17,254 nucleotides of DNA from assembly GCA_023140635.1 (NCBI GenBank), contig JAGLLG010000006.1, forward strand, positions 1-17,254, in the 5' to 3' direction. Position numbers and translations under genes: made by a program. The notes under the pieces are model-generated. The model was given only the letters and a program-made list of their open reading frames with translations. It searched no databases and was not told where the DNA came from. This DNA comes from Candidatus Pacearchaeota archaeon (GTDB lineage Archaea; Nanobdellota; Nanobdellia; Pacearchaeales; GW2011-AR1). Positions 1 to 7,146 of the stretch are shown here, piece by piece (position 1 is the stretch's first letter; each line of letters begins with the position of its first letter).

Positions 1-2
1 AA

Positions 3-752
3 ATGGCAAGAATAATTGTTATAAATTCAGGGAAAGGTGGTGTCGGTAAGACTACTACCGCGATTAACCTTGGGGTATCTTTGAATAAGTTGGGTAAGGA
101 AGTTATTATTGTCGATGCTAATTTGAACACTCCAAATATTGGTTTGCAACTTGGGGCTCCAATTGTTCCAGTTACACTGAATCATGTCTTGAAAGGAACT
201 GCTAACGTTGATGAAGCAATTTATGAACATTCATCCGGAACTAAGATTGTTCCTTCTTCACTTTCTATTGAGGAACTTACAAAGTTTAATACTAAGAAGA
301 TACCAGGGGTTGCTAAGGAATTGGGTAAGATGTGTGAATATGTTATCATTGACTCGGCTGCAGGGTTTGGTGAAGAGGTTATTGCTTCTCTAGATGCTGC
401 TGATGAAATTATTATTGTGACTAATCCTGAAATGCCTGCAGTTACTGATGCATTGAAAGCTGTTAAGGTTGCTAGGAAGATGGGTAAGGAGATTAATGGG
501 ATTGTTGTTACTCAACATAGGGGTGCGAATTATGAAATGTCGTTACCTTCTATAAAGTCAATGTTAGAATCTCAAATTATCGGTGTTGTCCCAGAGGATA
601 AATCAGTAAAAGAAGCTTTGAATCTGAGAGATGCTGTTGTTCATACCCATCCGAGAAGTAAGGTTGCTAAAAAATATTATGAGATTGCTCAGAAAATAAC
701 TGGTGAAAAAATTGAGAAAAGACAGGGATTTTTTGTTAGATTGTTTAGGTGA
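3..752 (+). CDS. minD: MinD-like P-loop ATPase (ParA/MinD family)
   Basis: This is a 249-residue membrane-cycling ATPase of the ParA/MinD superfamily. The deviant Walker A motif GKGGVGKT is at residues 10-17, with signature lysine K11 and catalytic-site lysine K16. The IIVDAN strand carries D38, and the Walker B strand VIIDSAAG carries D117. The C-terminus (QGFFVRLFR) alternates hydrophobic and basic residues and resembles the amphipathic membrane-targeting helix of bacterial MinD, so the ATP-bound dimer probably sits on the inner membrane face. Family members position division or other polar machinery. No MinC or MinE partner is visible. The ATG at the window edge fits the family N-terminus (a few residues before the P-loop), so the gene is probably complete; its promoter lies outside. 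Archaea often carry several MinD paralogues, so a strict division role is inference. Confidence 0.9.
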   Translation: MARIIVINSGKGGVGKTTTAINLGVSLNKLGKEVIIVDANLNTPNIGLQLGAPIVPVTLNHVLKGTANVDEAIYEHSSGTKIVPSSLSIEELTKFNTKKIPGVAKELGKMCEYVIIDSAAGFGEEVIASLDAADEIIIVTNPEMPAVTDALKAVKVARKMGKEINGIVVTQHRGANYEMSLPSIKSMLESQIIGVVPEDKSVKEALNLRDAVVHTHPRSKVAKKYYEIAQKITGEKIEKRQGFFVRLFR

Positions 753-798
753 GAGATTTAATTAATGTTTTGTTTTTAGAGGATAGTGTTAGTATAAT

Positions 799-806
799 TT
801 TTTAAA
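799..806 (+). promoter_or_regulatory. TATA box of the metallopeptidase gene
   Basis: TTTTTAAA is centred about 25 bases before the ATG at 828. This matches the TATA-to-start distance seen at most other genes here and predicts a leaderless transcript. Confidence 0.6.
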
Positions 807-827
807 GTATATTTCTATCAGTATTTG

Positions 828-2396
828 ATGGAAGAAAGTGTTTTGAGTTTTGTAAATGAGAAAGCTGAGGAGTTTTTGAGGTTGTATAAAATTATGACTT
901 CTGCTTATTGGAATGCGACGCTTTCTGGGAAGGATGATGATTATAAGGCCGTTGCTGAATCTGAAATTTCTATGAAGAAATTTTTTAATAGCGAGATTGA
1001 TTTTGAAAAAGTTAAAGAATTTTTGAAGTCATCCACTGATAAGGATTTAGCTCGACAATTGAAGTTACTTTATTATGCTTATCTTTCAAATCAGGGGGGT
1101 ATGGGGCTTTTGACGGAACTTTCAAATAAAACCTCGGCGGTTGAACAGAAGTTTAATATTTTTAGAGCTGAGATTAATGGGGAGAAGGTTAATGATAGTA
1201 AGATTAATGATATTTTGAAAAATGAAAAGAATTCTTCGAAACTTGAGGTTGCTTGGTCTGGGCATAAGAAAGTTGGCGAGATTGTTAAGGATGATGTTTT
1301 GGAGATTGTGAAACTTAGGAATAAACTTGCTGTTAGTTTAGGTTTTAATAATTATTATGAGTTTTCTTTGGAAGTGTCCGAGCAAAAAGAAAGTGAAGTT
1401 GAGAAAGTTTTTGATGAACTTGATTCTATGACTCGTGAGCCGTTTGCTAAATTGAAGGAGGAGGTTGATTTGAAATTGGCAGAGAAATATGATATTGCTG
1501 TTTCTGATTTGAAGCCGTGGCATTATGGGGATCTGTTTTTTCAAGAGGGTCCTGCTATTTATTCTGTTGATTTGAATGAGTTTTACGCTGATGATATTTT
1601 GGAGAAAGCTAAGAAATATTATCCTAGTCTCGGAATGGATGTATCTGACATTCTTGAGAGGAGTAATCTTTATGAGCAGGAAGGAAAGTACCCTCATGCT
1701 TATTGTATTGATATGGATAGGTCGGGGGATGTTCGAAGTATGCAGAATATTCGAAACGATGAGAAATATATGGATACTATGCTTCATGAACTGGGGCATG
1801 CTGTTTATTGGAAATATATGGATTTTGATTTGCCAATTATTTTGAGAGATACTGCTCATACTTTTGTAACTGAGGCTGTTGCTATGATTTTTGGTCGGAA
1901 GGCGAAGAGCTTGGATTTTATTAATAATGTTTGTTCTAAGGAAGTTGATTCTAATTTGGGTGACGAAATTTCTAGAATTTTGAGACTTCGGCAAATTGTT
2001 TTTTCTCGATGGACTCAAGTTATGTTTAGGTTCGAAAGAGAACTTTATAAGAATCCTGAGCAGGATTTGGATGCACTTTGGTGGAGGCTTGTTAAAAAAT
2101 ATCAATTGATTGATTTTTCTCGAGAGAAGCCTGATTGGGCGAGTAAGATTCATATTGTTTCTTGTCCGGTTTATTATCATAATTATATGCTTGGTGAACT
2201 TTTGGCAAGTCAGTTACATAATTATATTATGAAGAATTTTGATTGTGGGGATTCTTATTTCGGGTGCAGTGAGGTTGGGGATTATTTTAAGGAGAAAATT
2301 TTTAGGCAGGGAATTAAGTATCGGTGGGATGAATTGGTTGAGAGAGCGACTGGAGAAAAATTGACTGCTAAGTATTTTGTTGATGAATTTGTATAA
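828..2396 (+). CDS. Zinc metallopeptidase, M2/M3 (ACE-like) type
   Basis: This is a 522-residue gluzincin peptidase. The zinc site HELGH gives ligands H320 and H324 with catalytic E321. A third ligand, E349, follows in the segment TFVTEAVAM, 25 residues after the second histidine, close to the spacing in angiotensin-converting enzyme. The helical N-terminal half, the WHYGDLFFQE segment and the LRDTAHTF segment after the zinc site resemble bacterial proteins annotated as M2 or M3 oligopeptidases. No signal peptide is visible, so it should act on peptides in the cytoplasm. The start was set at ATG 828 rather than the in-frame TTG at 825, because the TATA box at 799-806 places transcription start at the ATG. 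It ends at a T-rich terminator shared with the convergent neighbour. The bacterial look suggests transfer, which is inference. Confidence 0.85.
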   Translation: MEESVLSFVNEKAEEFLRLYKIMTSAYWNATLSGKDDDYKAVAESEISMKKFFNSEIDFEKVKEFLKSSTDKDLARQLKLLYYAYLSNQGGMGLLTELSNKTSAVEQKFNIFRAEINGEKVNDSKINDILKNEKNSSKLEVAWSGHKKVGEIVKDDVLEIVKLRNKLAVSLGFNNYYEFSLEVSEQKESEVEKVFDELDSMTREPFAKLKEEVDLKLAEKYDIAVSDLKPWHYGDLFFQEGPAIYSVDLNEFYADDILEKAKKYYPSLGMDVSDILERSNLYEQEGKYPHAYCIDMDRSGDVRSMQNIRNDEKYMDTMLHELGHAVYWKYMDFDLPIILRDTAHTFVTEAVAMIFGRKAKSLDFINNVCSKEVDSNLGDEISRILRLRQIVFSRWTQVMFRFERELYKNPEQDLDALWWRLVKKYQLIDFSREKPDWASKIHIVSCPVYYHNYMLGELLASQLHNYIMKNFDCGDSYFGCSEVGDYFKEKIFRQGIKYRWDELVERATGEKLTAKYFVDEFV

Positions 2397-2443
2397 TTTT
2401 TATTTTTATCGCCAACTTTCTTATCTGCTAAAAATAAAAAATT
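2395..2443. terminator. Bidirectional T-rich terminator between convergent genes
   Basis: AATTTTTATTTTTA (2395-2408) is mirrored by TAAAAATAAAAAATT (2429-2443), an inverted repeat with one extra base, separated by 20 bases. Each strand therefore ends its transcript with a run of U, the usual archaeal termination signal, for the metallopeptidase (plus) and the tRNA-binding protein (minus). Confidence 0.6.
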
Positions 2444-2450
2444 GTTGATT

Positions 2451-2792
2451 TTATCCAACTATGCTTCCTACTTCGATATCCCTATCTGGAGAAATTAAAG
2501 ACAACTTTGTATGATCCTCGTTCGATGTCGCTAGTAGCATTCCTTGAGATTCGATACCTTTGAGTCTTCTCGGTTTTAAGTTTGTTAAAACTATTATCTT
2601 TTTCCCTTGAAGATCCTCATGAGAATAAAATCCTTTAATACCTGCGCAGATTGTTCTAACTTCGTTACCTAAATTAATTTCTAATTTGTAAAGCTTGTCT
2701 GCACCTTCTATATCTTCTATTGTTTGAATCTCTGCCACTCTTAATTCCATTTTTTCAAAATCCTCAAACTTAATTGTTGCTATGCCCTCCAT
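2451..2792 (-). CDS. Stand-alone tRNA-binding (EMAP-II/Trbp111-like, MetRS C-terminal) protein
   Basis: This 113-residue protein consists of a single OB-fold tRNA-binding domain. The segments FEKMELRVAEI near the N-terminus, DKLYKLEINLG, RTICAGI, VVLTNLKPRRLKGIESQGMLLA-like residues around 68-88, and a C-terminal G-S-I-V-G ending are characteristic of the domain fused to the C-terminus of many MetRS proteins and found free in Trbp111. It binds the tRNA elbow or corner and raises tRNA affinity as a dimer. The MetRS gene just upstream in the same direction lacks this domain, so this protein is probably its detached subunit. The two genes are separated by one unrecognised gene, with a 45-base gap before this one. 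A weak TATA-like TAATAAAT stretch near 2813-2820 could give it its own promoter. Confidence 0.9.
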   Translation of the reverse strand: MEGIATIKFEDFEKMELRVAEIQTIEDIEGADKLYKLEINLGNEVRTICAGIKGFYSHEDLQGKKIIVLTNLKPRRLKGIESQGMLLATSNEDHTKLSLISPDRDIEVGSIVG

Positions 2793-2837
2793 AATTTTTC
2801 CTTGTTCCTCTTATTTATTAAGGTTTTGTTTTAGATA

Positions 2838-3374
2838 TTATAGGATTGTAATATTATTTTCTTCAAGAAAACTATTAAGAGGTTTTAATACTAGTCGACC
2901 TTTGAAAAAAAGATAATCTTTAGGGTATTTTGAATGATCAACTTTTTTCGAAAGTTTGTAAGAAAAAGATTCTGTTGAGGTTCTTACACGAATTAACCTT
3001 CTCAACATTGAGGAAGTGGCCCAATCGGGGTATTTTGAGATCTCGTCGAATATTGTTAGTGCTGGCCAAATTTTTACAGATAGATTAAAGACTTTTTCTT
3101 CAGTGTCTGCGTCTTTTTCTTGGTCGATTAGTTCAAAAAAATTGTGACAGAGTTTGTCGAAAAATTCTTCGGTTAATTTTTTATCTAAAGCTCTTTCAAA
3201 ATTGTTTGCTTCGTCAATGTCGTAATAGAGAGTCACAAGCCCTTTTTCACTTCGAAATAGATGATTAAAGAATCCGACTCCAATCCACTTTCTAAGTTCT
3301 GTTGATTCTCCTTCGTGCCAAGCTCTTGTGTCAAACAAAGAATATTCTCTTACTAGACCTTTTTTATGTGTCAT
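2838..3374 (-). CDS. Unrecognised 178-residue protein, possibly PEP-utiliser associated
   Basis: I do not recognise this family with confidence. The protein is soluble, charged and mostly helical, with no membrane segment, cysteine cluster or nucleotide-binding loop. The N-terminal pattern (REYSLF, then AWHEGE, then GVGFFNHLF, then LYYDIDEANNFE) recalls the leading segment of archaeal metagenomic proteins attached to PEP-utilising or pyruvate-phosphate-dikinase-like domains, but none of the catalytic domains is present. It starts 10 bases after the MetRS stop codon. A GGGTGTG stretch just before its ATG contains the GGTG-type archaeal ribosome-binding site, so it is very likely co-transcribed with MetRS. 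The position inside a MetRS/tRNA-binding cluster is the best functional hint available. The assignment to the PEP group is a weak resemblance only. Confidence 0.75.
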   Translation of the reverse strand: MTHKKGLVREYSLFDTRAWHEGESTELRKWIGVGFFNHLFRSEKGLVTLYYDIDEANNFERALDKKLTEEFFDKLCHNFFELIDQEKDADTEEKVFNLSVKIWPALTIFDEISKYPDWATSSMLRRLIRVRTSTESFSYKLSKKVDHSKYPKDYLFFKGRLVLKPLNSFLEENNITIL

Positions 3375-3384
3375 TTCACACCCT

Positions 3385-4797
3385 TCATGAAGTTTGTATT
3401 TTTTTAAACAAAATTTCTGATTTTTTTATTTTGTCTTTTTTGAATATTTTTGAAATCTTCTCTGATGTTTCTGGGATAAATGAGAAAAGTATCTTTGCTG
3501 TTTCTCTGATTGATTCTACTAATTGGTATAGAACTTTTTTATCATGAGTTTCCCAGGGTTTTTTTGATTGAATGAATTCGTTGCAAATATCGATGAATGC
3601 AAATATTTCATTAAGGGCTTTATCAAGCTCATAATTATCTATGAGTCTTCCAATTTTCTTTAATTTTAATTGGTTTAGCAATGTTTTTGGTCCTTTTTCA
3701 ATTCCGTATTTTTCTGCTAATGCGGATGTTCTGGAAACTAGATTACCTAATTTATTTGCGAGTTCATCGTTATGTCTTTGGACCAATGCTTTTTCGCTAA
3801 AATCTCCATCGTCACCCGTTGCGAAGGGAAATTGTCTTAGGCAAAAATATCTTACTGAATCTGCGCCGTATTTTTCTACAAGTGTTATTGGAGATATTGC
3901 GTTACCTAATGATTTTGAGATCTTTTGTCCGTTGAAGGATAAAAAGCCGTGATTGAAGATAGTCTTTGGTAATTCTATTCCTGCAGATTTTAGCATTGCT
4001 GGCCAGTATACTGTATGAAACCATGCGTTGTCTTTACCCAATAGGTGAACTGTAGGTTTACCCCAGAAATCTTCTAGTCCTTTTTTTCTTGTTGCAGTAT
4101 AGTAATTGATTAATGCGTCGAACCAAACATAGGTCACGTGTTTTTTGTCTAGAGGAAATGGTATCCCCCAGTCAAAAGAAGTTCGTGTTATGCTTAGATC
4201 TTTTAGTCCTTCCTTTACCCTATTTATGATTTCGTTTCTTCGAGATTTTGGTAAAATAAATTCTGGATGTTTTTTGTAATAGTCTAAGAGAAATTTTTGA
4301 TATTTAGATAATTTGAAGAAATATGTTTCTTCTTCTATTTTTTCTAGAGGTCGTTTATGGTGAGGACAAATTAAATCAGGACAATCTTTTTCAGTGTAAT
4401 ACGCTTCGCAACCCGTGCAATATAATCCACTATAATTTCCTAGATAGATGTCACCTTTTGCTTCGCATTTTTTTATAAACTCTGCTACAACTTTTTGATG
4501 ATCTTTATCCGTTGTCCTTACGAATCTATTGTAATTTATGTTCAGAGATTTCCATGCTTCCTTAAATTTCTTTGATACTTCATCTACAAATTCTTGAGGA
4601 TCTTTTTTGGCTTCTTTTGCAGCATCTTCAACTTTCTTTCCATGTTCGTCGGTTCCGGTGACAAATAATACCTCATTACCTTTCAGCTTATTCCATCTAG
4701 CTAAAACGTCCGCTACGATTTTTTGATATGCATGACCTATGTGGGGTTCAGCATTTACATAGTCTATTGCTGTCGTTATGTAAAATTTTTGTTTCAT
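3385..4797 (-). CDS. metG: Methionyl-tRNA synthetase, short form lacking the C-terminal tRNA-binding domain
   Basis: This class I aminoacyl-tRNA synthetase charges tRNA-Met with methionine. The HIGH motif is at residues 19-22 and the KMSKS-type loop is KISKS at 292-296. The zinc knuckle inserted in the catalytic domain shows C127, C130, C139 and C144. FVTGTDEHG (about 45-53) and the VTYVWFDALINYY segment (about 221-233) are typical MetRS active-site strands. The C-terminal third is the helical anticodon-binding domain. At 470 residues it is shorter than most MetRS because the EMAP-II-like extension is absent; that domain is encoded separately downstream. The start codon is about 25 bases from the centre of a minus-strand TATA box, so it heads a leaderless operon that probably also includes the two downstream minus-strand genes. 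Confidence 0.96.
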   Translation of the reverse strand: MKQKFYITTAIDYVNAEPHIGHAYQKIVADVLARWNKLKGNEVLFVTGTDEHGKKVEDAAKEAKKDPQEFVDEVSKKFKEAWKSLNINYNRFVRTTDKDHQKVVAEFIKKCEAKGDIYLGNYSGLYCTGCEAYYTEKDCPDLICPHHKRPLEKIEEETYFFKLSKYQKFLLDYYKKHPEFILPKSRRNEIINRVKEGLKDLSITRTSFDWGIPFPLDKKHVTYVWFDALINYYTATRKKGLEDFWGKPTVHLLGKDNAWFHTVYWPAMLKSAGIELPKTIFNHGFLSFNGQKISKSLGNAISPITLVEKYGADSVRYFCLRQFPFATGDDGDFSEKALVQRHNDELANKLGNLVSRTSALAEKYGIEKGPKTLLNQLKLKKIGRLIDNYELDKALNEIFAFIDICNEFIQSKKPWETHDKKVLYQLVESIRETAKILFSFIPETSEKISKIFKKDKIKKSEILFKKIQTS

Positions 4798-4818
4798 ATT
4801 CTATTGAGATTAAGTTGG

Positions 4819-4826
4819 TATAAAAG
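4819..4826 (-). promoter_or_regulatory. TATA box of metG
   Basis: On the minus strand this reads CTTTTATA, centred about 25 bases before the metG ATG. It lies in a divergent intergenic region with the MFS gene's promoter on the other strand. Confidence 0.6.
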
Positions 4827-4873
4827 TTTAACGAAATGAAGATTAAAGAGTGTAAACAAGGCTAAAAGAAGAA

Positions 4874-4881
4874 TTTTTATA
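4874..4881 (+). promoter_or_regulatory. TATA box of the MFS transporter gene
   Basis: TTTTTATA is centred 25 bases before the ATG at 4903, again predicting transcription start at or next to the start codon. Confidence 0.6.
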
Positions 4882-4902
4882 GGACATTTGCGATGATTTC
4901 GA

Positions 4903-6333
4903 ATGGTGAGAAAGGGGAGTGTGGTTAGAGTTGATCATCCGATTGTTCAGAAGAAGATTAACAAGAGCTTAGACTTGAGTGTTCGAGAAGGTTCGCTTAA
5001 TTCTATGTCTTCGGGATTTGGACTATCATATCTTTCACCATTTGCCTTGGCTTTAAATGCTACCTCGAGTCAAGTTGGTATTTTGCATGCGATCATTAGT
5101 TTACTTCCTAGTATCGTTCAGGTGAAAGCTTCAGAGCTTATTAGAAAATTTCCTAGAAAAAAAATTACTCTGAAGAGTATTATGGCCCTGATTCTCCTTT
5201 GGATACCGATCATATTAACTGGAGTTTTATTTTATATGGGTGTTCCTCATATGATTTGGGTTTTGATTACACTCATTGGTCTGTTCTATGTTTTTGGTGC
5301 AATGGGTTCACCTGCATGGTTTTCTTGGATGGGTTCTTTAATTCCTGAAGAGAGGCGAGGGAAATATTTCGCTAAGAGAAATCGAATAGCAGGTTTCTCT
5401 GGTTTAATTGCTATGATTGTCGGTGCAATTATCTTAGATAGTATGAAAGGTGTAGGAGTTTCTAGGGGGAATGTTTTAGGTTATACCCTTTTAGGATTTG
5501 GAATCTTATTTGTTCTTGCTGCATTAACACGATTTGGTTCTTGGACACTCTTGGCTAAGCAATACGAACCTAGGTTAAAAGTAAGAAAAAAAGATGGTTT
5601 TTCGTTGTGGCAATTTTTAAAGATGGCTCCGTCTACCCCCTTTGGAAGATTCACATTATTTAGAGGTGTTTTTAGCATCGCGATAGGAATTGCTGGTCCG
5701 TTCTTTGCGGTCTACATGTTGAGAGATTTGGGATTCTCATATATGTGGTTTATGGGAGTTACAGTTTCTGGAATTGTGTTCCAACTTTTGTTTTTGCCGT
5801 TGCTGGGTAAGGCTTCAGATAGATTTGGAAATGTTAGAATTATGGGGATTTGTTCTGGATTAATTTTCCTTGCCCCACTTCTTTGGATTGCCTCTGCTTG
5901 GATAAGTTCTGATTTTGGTGTTAAGATTTATCTGTTGTTTGTACCGGCCATTACGAGTGGTTTTGCTTTTGCTGGCTACAATCTCGCGACGAATAATTAT
6001 GTTTATGATGCGGTTAGTGTTCAGAAGAGAGGTTTTGGGGTTTCTTACATGAATCTTCTTGTCGGAGTTGGAACTTTTATAGGGGCTGGTATTGGTTCGC
6101 TAATTGCTTTAGTTGGAGTTCCCTTTATGAACACCATGTTATTTATCTTCTTGATTTCTGGAATTGGTAGGTTTTTTGTTGTAGTATTTGGTATCAAATA
6201 TTTAAGAGAAGTTCGGCATGTTAAAAAATTCTCCTCGCACTATTTTATTCGGGAGTTCAGACCTATGCAAGGTATTGTTCGAGAGGTCCACTATTTGGGG
6301 CATCTTGTAAAGAAGGTAGAACATTATATTTAA
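4903..6333 (+). CDS. Major facilitator superfamily transporter
   Basis: This 476-residue polytopic membrane protein has roughly twelve long hydrophobic segments after a short basic cytoplasmic N-terminus. The MFS motif A is clear in the second half as GKASDRFGNVR (about residues 301-311, the loop between helices 8 and 9). A degenerate equivalent (KASELIRKFPRK) lies in the loop between helices 2 and 3, as expected for the internal two-fold repeat. FSWMGSLIPEERRGKYFAKRN at about 140-160 has the PEERRG pattern common in the cytoplasmic region around helices 4-5. The substrate cannot be read from sequence; the family includes drug and sugar porters. The gene runs divergently from metG with its own TATA box. 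Its last codons contain the TATA box of the following gene. Confidence 0.88.
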   Translation: MVRKGSVVRVDHPIVQKKINKSLDLSVREGSLNSMSSGFGLSYLSPFALALNATSSQVGILHAIISLLPSIVQVKASELIRKFPRKKITLKSIMALILLWIPIILTGVLFYMGVPHMIWVLITLIGLFYVFGAMGSPAWFSWMGSLIPEERRGKYFAKRNRIAGFSGLIAMIVGAIILDSMKGVGVSRGNVLGYTLLGFGILFVLAALTRFGSWTLLAKQYEPRLKVRKKDGFSLWQFLKMAPSTPFGRFTLFRGVFSIAIGIAGPFFAVYMLRDLGFSYMWFMGVTVSGIVFQLLFLPLLGKASDRFGNVRIMGICSGLIFLAPLLWIASAWISSDFGVKIYLLFVPAITSGFAFAGYNLATNNYVYDAVSVQKRGFGVSYMNLLVGVGTFIGAGIGSLIALVGVPFMNTMLFIFLISGIGRFFVVVFGIKYLREVRHVKKFSSHYFIREFRPMQGIVREVHYLGHLVKKVEHYI

Positions 6334-6336
6334 ATA
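6329..6336 (+). promoter_or_regulatory. TATA box of the zinc-ribbon/Hsp20-like gene
   Basis: TTTAAATA lies across the MFS stop codon and is centred about 25 bases before the ATG at 6358. Confidence 0.55.
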
Positions 6337-6357
6337 TAGGGGATTAGTTTTATAGAG

Positions 6358-6963
6358 ATGTTTAATAAAAAGTGTCCGGGGTGTGCGAAGAATATTAAGA
6401 AAGATTTTAATTATTGTCCTCACTGTGGGGCTTCGTTTAAAGCTGGTGCGGAAAAAGATAATTTTGGGATGTTAGGTCGAGATGATTCTGGTAGAGAGAT
6501 TCAACAAGAATTAAGGTTGCCATTTGGAATGGGTAAAATTGTTAATTCACTGGTCAAGCAGCTAGAGCAGGAAATGAATGGGAAAATGTCGTCGGATGGA
6601 TCAAAAGGATTTAAAATTAAGATTGCAATGGGTCAACCACAAATGAAACAAGTTGTTCGGAGAGAGCCTATGAAGATTGAATCTGTTCCAGAAGTTTCTG
6701 AAAAAGAAATTGAAAGACGGGCAGGTTTGCCCACGGTTGAAGTTGAATCAAAGATTAGGCGACTTGCAGATAGGATTATTTATGAGATTGATGCACCGGG
6801 AGTTCAGGGGAAGAAAGATGTTGTTGTGGTAAAATTAGCGTCGGGGTTAGAGATTAAGGGATATTCTAATGATACATGTTATGTTAAGTTTATTCCGCTG
6901 ACAATTGAGATTATGGGGTACCATGTTGAGAATGGGAAGATTTTTGTCGAGTTGAGAGCTTAG
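6358..6963 (+). CDS. Zinc-ribbon protein with a C-terminal Hsp20-like domain
   Basis: This 201-residue protein has two recognisable ends. Residues 6-23 form a zinc ribbon with C6, C9, C20 and C23 (CPGC and CPHC). Residues about 135-201 look like an alpha-crystallin/p23-like beta-sandwich: IIYEIDAPGV, then a run of alternating V/K strands, and a final Y-V-N-G-x-I-F-V-E-L pattern. The classic Hsp20 strand pairing I-x-I/V anchor tail is absent, so oligomerisation like small heat-shock proteins is not assured. The middle (about 30-130) is polar and probably flexible. A chaperone or adaptor role is inferred from the domain only. It has its own TATA box inside the end of the MFS gene and is followed by tRNA-Ile. 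Confidence 0.8.
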   Translation: MFNKKCPGCAKNIKKDFNYCPHCGASFKAGAEKDNFGMLGRDDSGREIQQELRLPFGMGKIVNSLVKQLEQEMNGKMSSDGSKGFKIKIAMGQPQMKQVVRREPMKIESVPEVSEKEIERRAGLPTVEVESKIRRLADRIIYEIDAPGVQGKKDVVVVKLASGLEIKGYSNDTCYVKFIPLTIEIMGYHVENGKIFVELRA

Positions 6964-6968
6964 GTTAG

Positions 6969-6977
6969 TTTTATAAA
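6969..6977 (+). promoter_or_regulatory. TATA box of tRNA-Ile
   Basis: TTTTATAAA is centred about 28 bases before the first base of the mature tRNA, allowing a very short 5' leader for RNase P removal. Confidence 0.6.
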
Positions 6978-7000
6978 TTGAAATTTCGGTTAATTATTAC

Positions 7001-7075
7001 GAGCCCGTAGCGCAGCCAGGTAGCGCACTCGCTCTGATAAGGCGGGGGTCCTGAGTTCAAATCTCAGCGGGCTCA
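7001..7075 (+). tRNA. tRNA-Ile (anticodon GAT)
   Basis: The acceptor stem is GAGCCCG (7001-7007) paired with CGGGCTC (7068-7074), with discriminator A at 7075. The D-arm has GCGC/GCGC with the GG of the D-loop in AGCCAGGTA. The anticodon loop CTGATAA puts GAT at 7036-7038. The T-arm is CTGAG, TTCAAAT, CTCAG (7051-7067). No intron is present and CCA is not encoded. The anticodon stem can extend to six pairs, two of them G-U. The T-arm and 3' acceptor sequence reappears in displaced form just downstream. Confidence 0.97.
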
Positions 7076-7146
7076 TTTGAAAACAGAATCTCCCTTCGGG
7101 CGTCGGATTAAAAATCCTCACTTGGGTCGTTGCTTTCGCACTTAGA

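Noticed and set aside
1338..2180. Long minus-strand frame of 280 codons inside the metallopeptidase
   Set aside because: It is antisense to a clear enzyme with an intact zinc site; the translation is rich in Asn, Ile and Ser with no family resemblance, a shadow of codon bias.
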